DNA of 64,000 nt, taken from the NCBI RefSeq assembly GCF_964355755.1, contig NC_092670.1, positions 30,243,795-30,307,794 of the forward strand, given 5' to 3'. Position 1 is the stretch's first letter; each line of letters begins with the position of its first letter. Below the pieces are notes generated by a model. That model was not told where the DNA came from. It saw only the letters and a list, made by a program, of their open reading frames with translations, and ran no database searches. Origin of the DNA: Antedon mediterranea. Its lineage: Eukaryota > Echinodermata > Crinoidea > Comatulida > Antedonidae. Shown one piece after another: positions 55,016 to 64,000 of this stretch. The translations under genes were made by a program, and so were the position numbers.

Positions 55016-55897
55016 ATGGTACTTTTAGGATGTACAATTGTTGGAGAGGTCTCCTACGTTAAATTCAGAATAAATGGGAAGTTGTCCCGCTTTCTGAATG
55101 GAGATCGCATACCTTTTGTAGAACCATTCACGAAAAGCTTGCCTCGGTTTCTCAAAATTAACCATTTTAATGCGAGAATCTTTCGTAAAGACCAACAAGA
55201 TCTAACGAAATGTTTTGGATGTGGCGAGGCTGGTCATAAAATAAATGTATGTCCAAAGAAGCTCGAGTCGGTGATTTGTTACACTTGTAACAAAGTTGGG
55301 CATGTAGCTGCTAAATGCAAAGATCAGGCAGAAATTCTCACAGGTAGCAATAGCATAACACCTAGTTCTGATGGTGATTCAGATAGTAGAAATGTTATGG
55401 AAATTTCAGAAGAAACAACCGAGCTCAATCATGATGACAAAGATGAACCTGACAATGTACAAACCGTAATTGACGTGTTAGAAGACCTGTTAAATAAACC
55501 GTCTACACCTAGAGATACCTTAGGCTCGATTGAGTTGGAGGAGAAGGTTCAGTTGATAATGAAAGATGCCATCGACAGAGTGAAATCAGTCAACTGTGAA
55601 GACGTGTCTAACAAGATAAAGAAGGATAAAAGGAAAGTAAAACAACGGGAAAAGAAAAAAAATGACAAACCTGAACAAGAATTGACGACAGAAAAAACAA
55701 ACAAAGCTAGCAAAGGAATGAGACCAATAACCGACTTTACCACTACTACTGCTGTTACCGGAGATCAAGAAGTCGAAAGCGCGAATGAAACATCTGCCGC
55801 AATTAGCAGACAGAACTTTGCTACAAGTAAACGAAAGAAGATTACGGTGAGCGGTGAGTCAAAAAATGCAGAAAAAAAATCTGACTCGGTTAGCTAA
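55016..55897 (+). CDS. LINE ORF1, 5'-truncated, two CCHC zinc knuckles (293 codons)
   Basis: RNA-binding protein of the LINE. Residues about 66-79 (CFGCGEAGHKINVC) and 88-101 (CYTCNKVGHVAAKC) are perfect CX2CX4HX4C knuckles. The C-terminal half is acidic, then very basic (KKDKRKVKQREKKKNDKPEQ). The ATG and first four codons belong to the target duplication, so this start is accidental; the true N-terminus was lost on insertion. The frame itself is undamaged to TAA at 55895-55897. Confidence 0.85.
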   Translation: MVLLGCTIVGEVSYVKFRINGKLSRFLNGDRIPFVEPFTKSLPRFLKINHFNARIFRKDQQDLTKCFGCGEAGHKINVCPKKLESVICYTCNKVGHVAAKCKDQAEILTGSNSITPSSDGDSDSRNVMEISEETTELNHDDKDEPDNVQTVIDVLEDLLNKPSTPRDTLGSIELEEKVQLIMKDAIDRVKSVNCEDVSNKIKKDKRKVKQREKKKNDKPEQELTTEKTNKASKGMRPITDFTTTTAVTGDQEVESANETSAAISRQNFATSKRKKITVSGESKNAEKKSDSVS

Positions 55898-55979
55898 GGC
55901 ATCTTGCAAAATTCTGTAATCAGCAATACCGTCTTAAGGTAATGCATTTTTGTTTTTAACTATAATAATAGAAAAAAAA

Positions 55980-58900
55980 ATGAATAGACCTAAACTATCT
56001 AATGATCATCTACAGTTAGTTTCTCTTAACATTAGAGGTCTAAGAGATGGAGAAAAAAATAAGGAAATTTTGTCAATGGTCAAAAGACCAAAGGTCCGAT
56101 ATTATTTTATTACAAGAAACTCATTTTGATAAAAAAATCAATTCATATATTTGATGCAGCTTGGAAAGGTAGATCGTACCATAGTTATGGAACAACCAAT
56201 AGTATATAGAGGAGTATCCATTTTATTTAAGAACGGTTTAGATGTAAAAGAAATCATTCATAAGTATTCTGACGAAGATGGAAGAATTATTATACTTGGT
56301 ATAATATTACTTAAGAATAAACAAATAAATCTTATAAATGTATATGCACCAAATGACTATAAAGAGAGAGCAATTTTTTTAAAGAAGCTTGACAAGAAAA
56401 TTGATAATCTTTGCAATGTTAAAGATGAGTATATAATAATGGGGGGTGACATGAATTGTGTTTTACAACATAATGCTGACCAAAGAAACAGCCGCCTGTA
56501 TCTAAGCTATGACAAATCTCCTGCAATTTTAAAAAAATGTATTAATAAATCAAAGCTCTATGATATTTGGAGAATAAGTCATGAAACAAAAACCCAATTT
56601 ACTTGGCGACGTAAAAATACATATAGAAGGTTAGATTACTGGCTGATATCTAGTGTATTATACAAACATGGTGATGTTATTGACACCGATATCAGACCTT
56701 CTGTTCTTTCAGACCATCAAGCTATTTTGTTGAAAATTATAAATAGTCATGAAAAAAAGGACCTGGAAATTGTAAATTCAATAATAGTTTTTTGGAGAAT
56801 AAAGATTTTATACAAAGCATTTTAAATATTATTGAAAATATTTTAAAAAAAATGAAAACAAGCTTAATCCAAGTCTCTTATGGGAATACCTAAAAATGAA
56901 AACAAAGGAATTCTCGTGTAAATACGGAATAAATAAGAAAATGCAAAAAAATAGAAGAAAGAATACATTAATTAAAGAAGTGTATAAGTTAAACGATGAG
57001 CTTGATGGTGCTTATGATCAAAAGACAGAAAAGATATTAAATAACAAATTAAACGAGCTAAACCAAATTTATACATCTGAAGCAAAAGGAGCACAAATTA
57101 GGGCTCGAGTAGAATGGACTGAAAAAGGAGAAAGAAATACTAAGTTCTTTTTAGGTTTAGAAAAAAACAAGGCTAAGAAAAAACATATTACGTCAGTACT
57201 TAAACCTAATGGGAAAATTACTACAAACACCCAAGAAATTCTTAATGAGCAAGTTAGGTTTTTCAAAGAATTGTATAAAGAAACCCCTTCAAACCAGGAA
57301 AATATTAATAGTTATTTTGGTAGTACTAACATCAATACACTGTCATTTGAAGAAAAGCAAAAATGTGAAGGTATGTTAACAAATTATGAATGCAAGATGG
57401 CTCCTTTAAACATGAAGTTAAATAAAAGTCCTGGTACAGATGGGCTAACAGTCGAATTTTATCGCACATTCTGGGATTCCTTAGGAAATTTATTTTTTTT
57501 CTCTTTTGTGGGGCAACCCACTTTTATTGCAATGATAAACAGTATGGTGAAGGTTACAGTATATATGTCTATCTATCTATTTATCAATGAATATTTAAGT
57601 GATATTACACAGACAGAGGTTAAAAGATTATATAAAATATTTTGATATTGTGTTGAAATATAGATAAAACAAACATGTATACAGAGAAAATTTATATTAC
57701 AGAGCTAAAATGATATAAAGATTGATATTCAGTATTAAAAAGAGATTTGATATAATATAAATATATATGATAAAATGGTATATTGCATTATAAGATTATG
57801 TTTTGTTTGAATACTTTTAAAAAATTGTATAGTTTTACATTTTGAACATAATATTGCTTTTATTATTTATATGATAAAATAACAAACTAATAAATATTGC
57901 AAAGCTAAACCCAAACCGAAGTATGGGGATACGCCCTCGTCGCTAGCCAGGTTTATTTTAATAGATCTAGTTTAAATCCTGGCTAGCACCAGTTGCGTCT
58001 CGGTCATCCCGGACTCGGGCGCCTCCTTTATTGTGTGATTCTGTTAACTTCAGTTTCTTGAATAAAAAACTGACATCTTCGCAACGTAAAGGTATTATTT
58101 CATTACTGTATAAAAAAGGTGAAAGAGAGAAACTTCATAATTGGAGACCTATTACTCTTTTGAATATTGATTATAAGATTATTGCACAAGTGTTAGCCAA
58201 TAGGTGACATTCGGTCATTAGCTCCATAATTAATAATGATCAAAAGGGATATATCAAAGGCAGGTTCTCTGGTGAAAGCATAAGATTAATAGAAGATTTA
58301 CTTAATTATAGTGACGTACATAAACAAGAAGGTGCTTTGATTTTTATAGATTTTGAAAAAACCTTTGATTCTGTAGGCAGATATTTTATGTTTAAAACTT
58401 TAGAAAAATTTGGTTTCGGTATTCAATTTATACAATGGATTAAAGTTATGTATAACGATACTGAAAGTTACATTGTAAATAATGGATGGATGTCAGAAGG
58501 TGTTTTAATGAATAGAGGAATCCGTCAAGGTTGTCCACTCTCAGCACTTTTATTTATTTTAGTAGTCGAAGTTATGGCAACAAATATAAGAAATAATCAT
58601 TTCTGTAAAGGTATCAAATTGCCGTCAGTAACTAATGAAAATGTTAATGTAAAGATTGCACAATTAGCAGACGATACTGTGATTTTTGCCAAGAATGAAA
58701 AAGCCATACAAAGTTATTTTAACGAAATAGATTGTTTTTGTGAAATGTCAGGTCTGATGCTAAATAAATCCAAGACAAGGGGAATGTGGATTGGTTGTGA
58801 TAAAGAGAAAAATAGTAACTATTGTAACATTACCTTTAATCAAGAACCTATTAAGTTTCTAGGTATTTACATTGGTTATGATAAGGATATTTGCAATACA

Positions 58901-60154
58901 AAAAATTGGTATGAGAAAATTGAAAATCTAAAAAAGATCCTTAAAACTTGGGAAAAAAGAAAAATATAATTCTTTGGGAAAATCACGGTAATTAAAACAC
59001 TAGCGTTATTAAAACTTATTTATAATGCAAGTGTCACAGACTTGCCAAAATCTATTATTCCTGAAATAAACAAGATTTTATACAACTTTTTATGGAGTGG
59101 TAATAAAGAAAAAATTAAAAGAAATACTCTGATACAAAACATTGACAATGGTGGGATTAAAATGATAGACTTTATGATTGAATCTTTAAAGTTAGGCTGG
59201 GTAAAACGTTTAATAAGCCCGGATCCAGGAAAGTGGAAATGTATTCCATTTTACAATTTATATCCAATTGATTATACATTAGGCCTAAGTATGACGGAAG
59301 CAAACTTTGAGAGGCATAATGCACTCAAATATGTGAATACATTCTATATAAATATGCTTAAAGCCTGCATACGGTTTAATAATATTTATACTAAAAAACC
59401 TCAATGTATATGTGAAATAAAAATTCAGAGGTTATGGGAGAATATATATGTCATGCATAACAAAAAATCACTATTCTGTAAATCTTGGGTGAATTCAGGT
59501 ATAAAAACAGTAGGAGATATTATGGTTAAGTCTAGATTTAAGCATATTAATGAAATAACTCCACTGTTGAAACGAAGGGAAAATGCATTTTTAAAATATA
59601 TGGCACTAATTGACGCTATTCCGAGAAACTGGAAAGTTATAGTGGTTGAGAAACCCTATTGTTATATACATAAAGAAGTTGATACAATAGACAACAATGT
59701 TAATGTTACTTCAAATTATACAACTGTCAAACAATTCTATTCCACTTTTACCGATGTAGCATATAAAGCGTGCATACCAAAAGCACAAGATAAATGGGAA
59801 AACCAACTTCAAAATTGTTTTATTGACTGGAATCTATGTTGGAAAAACAAAGTTAAGAGTATGTTGCACATAAAAAGAGTGGCTTTCTTTAATTTTAAGT
59901 TGCTACATAAAATTTTACCAACTAGGTGTAAGCTAAAATTATGGAATTTGTCAAACAGTAATTATTGTGAATATTGTAATGAGGAGGTTGAAAATGAAAA
60001 GCATATGTTATTTACATGCAAACAAGTAAAACATTGCTGGGTAAAATGTTGCGCTATGCTGAAAACATGTTTTGCATTTACTCAGGAAGTTACATGGGAG
60101 AAAATTTTACTTGGAAAATATGATGTCAAACTAATGAAATATTTTCCATTTTAA
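55980..60154 (+). pseudogene. LINE ORF2: endonuclease and reverse transcriptase, broken
   Basis: Starts MNRPKLSNDHLQLVSLNIRG at 55980. The apurinic-type endonuclease keeps its motif residues: SLNIRG, LLQETH, GGDMN, RRLDYWL and SDHQA. The reverse transcriptase shows SPGTDGL, NWRPITLLN, IDFEKTFDS, RQGCPLSALLF, LADDTVIF, LNKSKT and KFLGI. CEYC with later H and C near 59970-60020 is the terminal zinc finger. Damage: frame changes near 56070, 56145, 56200 and 56755; an insertion at about 57490-58050; TGA near 58205; TAA at 58967. In the catalytic block FADD is LADD. Closest in layout to L1/Tx1 elements. Confidence 0.9.
57490..58050 (-). mobile_element. Second LINE 3' end nested antisense inside ORF2
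   Basis: ORF2 reads FWDSLGNLF just before and DSVNFSFLNKKLTSSQRKGI just after, so about 560 bp interrupts the reverse transcriptase. On the minus strand the insert ends AATAAAAGTGGGTTGCCCCA then CAAAAGAGAAAAAAAA, a variant of the host LINE's own tail. Its other end has a hairpin formed by CGCTAGCCAGGTTTA and TAAATCCTGGCTAGC (57944-57992). Limits are approximate. Confidence 0.75.
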
Positions 60155-60685
60155 CTTTCTGTGTTTATAAAAGTAAAGTCAAACACAGACTAGGACTTGT
60201 TAAAAATGTCCATGGTTAATGTTCACTACGGAGTTAGAAGGTATAATCAATTGTGAGTTTTTAATAAATAAAGAAAAGGCAAAAAAAATGTGGTCAGATA
60301 TGGACCGTAACAATTTAGCAAGGTATAAAATTAACGTTTATAAAATTGATATTTAGGTAAAGTAAAATATAACTTTTTTTTTTGATTGCCTGAAAGAGAT
60401 AAAAAGAGTTATAAAATAAAGAATTCTGTGGTAAATTATACGTACATTGTTAAGGATTGAAAAACGTGTAAAGAGTGTATAACATAGAGGAAATTTTTTT
60501 TTTCTTCCTTATACTATTAGATATAAAATGCAATGGTAGGAGTGAGATATCAGATGTACTGAAAGTTACATAATGTCAATTATATTGTATTGTATCATTA
60601 CATTACTCATGTGCAATGCATTGTAAACGAACATTTTATTGATGAAGAAATAAAAGTGGGTCGATCCTACATAAGACAAAAAAAA
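60155..60685 (+). mobile_element. 3' UTR and poly(A) of the LINE
   Basis: AT-rich and non-coding, ending AATAAAAGTGGGTCGATCC then TACATAAGAC and ten A. This tail is the block recognised in the copies at 28 kb and 57.5 kb. Confidence 0.8.
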
Positions 60686-60698
60686 AATGGTACTTTTA

Positions 60699-62980
60699 AA
60701 TAATTATTATTAGTCAATTCGTTTCCCATTTAAAATACACGTGTTTACTAAACAAAACTGTACACTTACTGATATTAATAATTGAAATAAACTGTGGATT
60801 ACAAACTATACATCCAACATAAATTATTTATTATACATTTCGAAACAAACTCCAGTTTTTAATGGCCGCGTAAAAAGTAATAATAATATGCCTAATAATA
60901 ATATTAATATTAAACAAAAGCAAACATAAATTATAGGTCTATTGTTGAGTACACCAACGCCTTACCACTAACAATTTTGCTACATATATTAAACCCTTCA
61001 AAAGTGGGTTGAAATAGTTTTATTAACATTATTCGAATGTACACGTGTATACTCCGATTTTGAAATTCAATAAAAACAAATCATAAAATTAAGGGTAATT
61101 AATTTAATTAATTTCACTTATGGCTACGTTTCACCCGTATTTTATTTTTGCCAGATTACAATGGCAGCATAAGAACAGCAAACTCAACATGACAAAGCTT
61201 TGTCTACGCTATCAAAAAGAATGTAAATGCCCTAATATGGTAGTGATATGACATCAATGTGTCCATTTGGACACATCACATTTTTTTGCCGCATAAACTA
61301 CTGAACATAATAACATACAATTTAAACATAAATAATTCATTAAACATACAAATCACAATAAACAGCATTTTTTTAAATAAATATATTATTTTATATTTAT
61401 AAATAAATGTTCTTTCTAGGTAAAATATAACGTAGTGTGAAAAAACATCAGGGATGGAAAATCTAATTTCAGTATAAAGGTCTGTCTACACTATCAAACT
61501 TTATATGACAAAAACATGTGCCCATGGACATGACAATGTCATATCACTAACATATTTGGGTACATAACACTTTGTAGATGGAGCTTAAGCAGCATTGGGA
61601 AGTCAAAAGAAAAACTGTGTGGTATAATCACTTCCACTAATGAGGTTATTTTTGCGATGTGTTTGTTTGTGCGTTTGTCTGTTAGCAGGATGATGTCAGA
61701 TCTGTTGAATCTTTACCGATTTTATTATAGATAGATATGGTCATAGAAGACTCCGTTCAATTTTGGAAGAAATCCGGATCAGGATTCCAATTCAGGACCA
61801 GGACAGCCAAACTGTGACTTTTTGTGTTCACGTGTGTAAATTACACAATTTTTATATAACAATAAACATAATACATTCAAAATATTGACTTAACAGATCA
61901 ATCACTTCATGGGCCATTTCGGAAAACCCAAATAAGTTGGATCATAAGTTCAAATACTATATATGACAATCCAATTTAAAGTGCCTAAAATTATAAATAT
62001 ATTAAACTATTTTTTAAAATGATAACACAACAGTTGCAAAACACTATCTTAACATTCAATTTAAAGATGAATAATTAAAAATAATTGTATCATTATGCAA
62101 ACGTTTTTTTTTTTTTCACATGTAAAAGAACAATGTATACATATTAAGCAAGCACCTAACTATTCATCAAAACATTTTTGGTCAAATTATAAAAGTACTA
62201 TCTAATTCGACTCTATTAGCACCTGGCCTTTACAAAACAAGACCTTACATTAATCATACACAGAAAAACATATTACAGCTATAAACACAACCCATTGGTA
62301 TTGTAGCCAATGCAACCAACAACAGAAAATGAAACCCTTAAACCTCGTTTAAACGTTTTTTTAAGTAAAAGCAAGTTATGATATAATTTTCTAAACATAA
62401 TATAATATGTACATACTGATCTGGGTGTGGTAGTAATTTGGTAAAATGTGTTCATTGTTCATTGTAAATAATGGTTTCGTTTTGGGATTGTAAAGGAGAT
62501 GGTAATTTTATACAAAATATAATTTTGTGAATCCAGTATACACCATTCTGTTTATGGATTTATTGTTCGTCCTTTGTCTACCCATGGAGTAGTAAATAGT
62601 ACTCCATGGTCTACCATCCCAAATACACCATTCTGTTTATGGATTTATTGTTAGTCCTTTGTCTACCCATGGAGTATTAAATAGTACTCCATGGTCTACC
62701 ATCCCAAATCAAAACCTTTTTTATAATAGTAATAGTATATGTCATTAAAACTGGATTTATTTTAATAATTATTTTTCTCTGTAACATTTACTATTAATAA
62801 ATTGATATTAGATCATCATTGTAGGCTTCTTAGATGTAAATTTCTCTTTAAATTGTTCATTTTTAATTCATTTTGAAATTCGAAATATATTTGATTTGAT
62901 TATTATAACCATGCTTAAAGCCCAAATTTATATGCAAATATGTAAGACACATGTGTATTATACAAATGGGATGCAAATGA
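60699..62980. other. Intergenic and 3' flank of DNAJB-like gene
   Basis: AT-rich. It contains related blocks at 61185-61280 and 61480-61580 (TCTACGCTATCAAA / TCTACACTATCAAA, TAGTGATATGACATCA and its inverted form). Near 61640-61700 there is a phrase (GTTTGTCTGTTAGCAGGATG) typical of interspersed repeats. No gene was recognised. A minus-strand AATAAA lies near 62757. Confidence 0.6.
62539..62708 (+). repeat. 85-bp tandem duplication with internal palindrome
   Basis: Two copies starting TACACCATTCTGTTTATGG at 62539 and 62624, differing at about two bases. Each contains CCATGGAGTA and its inverted form TACTCCATGG separated by a few bases, flanked further by GTCTAC / GTCTAC-type words. Confidence 0.92.
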
Positions 62981-63077
62981 TTAATATCCAAGTGCTTGTT
63001 GTTGACCATTGACAATTCTAGATTTCAAAACTCCATTTTCTTCAACTGTAATAGTTTCGTTACCATCTTGTATAACT
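62981..63077 (-). CDS. DNAJB-like terminal exon
   Basis: Acceptor TTTTAATTCAG. Encodes 31 residues ending in GQQQALGY, shorter than the acidic tail of vertebrate DNAJB6. Confidence 0.78.
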
Positions 63078-63797
63078 CTGAATTAAAAGAGAATACAAAA
63101 CTTAGATTGGTGAGAAAAAAAAAAATCTTCATTCACAGTGGTGAGTGATAAACTATAAAACCCATGTGGTAGATTGAGTCATTGGTCATCAATTTTTGGT
63201 GGGACTTTTAAACCAGATCCCTTACAGGGACCAAAGTTTCCATCATTTATTCATTCCATCATAAATAAACTGTATTTAATCAATTATCATAATTAAATAA
63301 AATTAGACTAGAGTTATACAATTTTAATTTAAGTAGTTGTTTTTTTTCTTCTAAAGATTATTGTTGACACCTAAATGTATCATTGCAATTTGTTAATTTC
63401 ATATTAAAAAATGTGCATTATTTTCTCCAATTTCAAAAGTATAAATAATATTGACATTAGCTTTTTTTAATCCTGAATATTGCTATGCTCTGCTCAAATA
63501 TTTTATATTTATTGAATGGCTAAAATATTTTCAATCTTTCTATTCTGTCGTTGAAATTGGCATCGTTGAATAGAACAGTCAATCTTTCAACTCATAAAAT
63601 ATTTTTCTCATTCAACCCACAAACATTCACTAGTGGGTATGGATAGTGACTGCTGTTAAACTGAAAAGCAGAAAAGAAAAATAAAGCATACTTTGTAGTT
63701 TTAATTCTTTTTCCATTAACTGTCTTTATTGATGTTGAAGATGACCTTCGAGATCCGCCACTACCCACATTTCCAAATGAAGATGTACTTGAGAATG
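62981..63797 (-). CDS. DNAJB6/DNAJB2-like co-chaperone, last two exons
   Basis: Hsp40-type partner of Hsp70. Exons in gene order 63692-63797 and 62981-63077, with matching phase 2. The first encodes FSSTSSFGNVGSGG, a serine-rich stretch, then TSIKTVNGKRIKTTK. The second encodes VIQDGNETITVEENGVLKSR and ends at TAA 62981-62983. This matches the C-terminal segment of DNAJB6 and relatives (STKIVNGRKITTKRIVENG). The J domain and G/F region lie to the right of the window, so the subfamily rests on the C-terminus alone. Confidence 0.8.
63692..63797 (-). CDS. DNAJB-like penultimate exon
   Basis: Serine-rich linker and first C-terminal strand. Acceptor CTTTTCAG, donor GTATGC (63686-63691). In DNAJB6 the serine-rich part mediates client binding; here it is shortened to what this exon and unseen upstream exons provide. 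Confidence 0.78.
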
Positions 63798-64000
63798 CTG
63801 AAAAGCTATTTATGTAAAAAAAAAATCATTATGAAATGTCATTTTAAATATAAATTTTAGATAAATATTGTAAATGTATTTTAAAATAAAAATTTCAATT
63901 AAAATTTGATGGTACAAATTCATTGATTTCGTCTTAAAGTTAAACAGCAGGAGTTTAAAGTTAAAAGAACAGAAAGTAAATTCTACTGTAGAACATAAAC

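Larger units (their letters stand above)
55028..60685 (+). mobile_element. 5'-truncated L1/Tx1-type LINE with target-site duplication
   Basis: AATGGTACTTTTA occurs at 55015-55027 and again directly after the 3' A-run at 60686-60698, bounding the insertion. Contents: the 3' part of ORF1 (zinc knuckles), ORF2 (endonuclease, reverse transcriptase, C-terminal zinc finger), a 530-bp 3' UTR and poly(A). ORF2 has several frameshifts and stops and a nested insertion, so the copy is dead. The target is about 225 bp beyond the last tRNA-like unit, not within one. Confidence 0.92.

Noticed and set aside
55549-55768. Antisense frames over LINE ORF1.
   Set aside because: Shadows of the lysine-rich region read backwards.

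Overview
This is metazoan nuclear DNA: AT-rich, with intron-split animal genes (an integrin beta subunit, a TGF-beta family ligand, a DNAJB6/B2-type co-chaperone), LINEs, SINEs and MITE-like elements, and Pol III tRNA genes. Frequent short palindromes of the AGGCCTA type, a 5S-derived SINE and the gene set suggest a marine invertebrate deuterostome, perhaps an echinoderm. That is an inference; no species marker was found.

Layout. (1) 1-21.2 kb, minus strand: the 5' half of an integrin beta gene. Fourteen coding exons were placed by splice sites with matching phases. They give 453 residues (signal peptide, PSI, hybrid and complete beta-I domain), and the gene runs off the left edge. Its introns hold a 5S-headed SINE, tRNA-headed SINEs, LINE scraps and a tandem pair of terminal-inverted-repeat elements with a degraded SANT/trihelix-like frame. 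(2) 21.2-25.4 kb: intergenic, with a LINE ORF2 fragment and a 24-bp minisatellite. (3) 25.48-32.65 kb, minus strand: a complete seven-exon TGF-beta superfamily ligand with signal peptide, propeptide, furin site and nine-cysteine knot domain, preceded by a TATA box. Its introns carry an antisense LINE 3' end and a minisatellite running into a long inverted repeat. (4) 33.5-54.8 kb: the dominant feature, a head-to-tail array of about 129 proline-tRNA-type units at about 160 bp spacing. It mixes AGG, CGG and TGG anticodons, defective subclasses and multi-kilobase internal duplications. (5) 55.03-60.69 kb: a 5'-truncated L1/Tx1-type LINE with target-site duplication, frameshifts, and another LINE tail nested inside ORF2. 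(6) 60.7-64 kb: repeats and the last two exons of the DNAJB6/B2-like gene on the minus strand.

The three protein genes are unrelated in function (adhesion, secreted signal, protein folding), and no operon-like relation is implied. The unusual system is the tRNA array. Its subclasses alternate in fixed order. In about 20 places a CGG gene is followed, without any T4 terminator, by an odd tRNA-like unit with anticodon TGG and C at position 37, so dimeric transcripts are predicted. Point changes in the anticodon create units of apparent Ser, Thr and Leu identity on proline-tRNA bodies.
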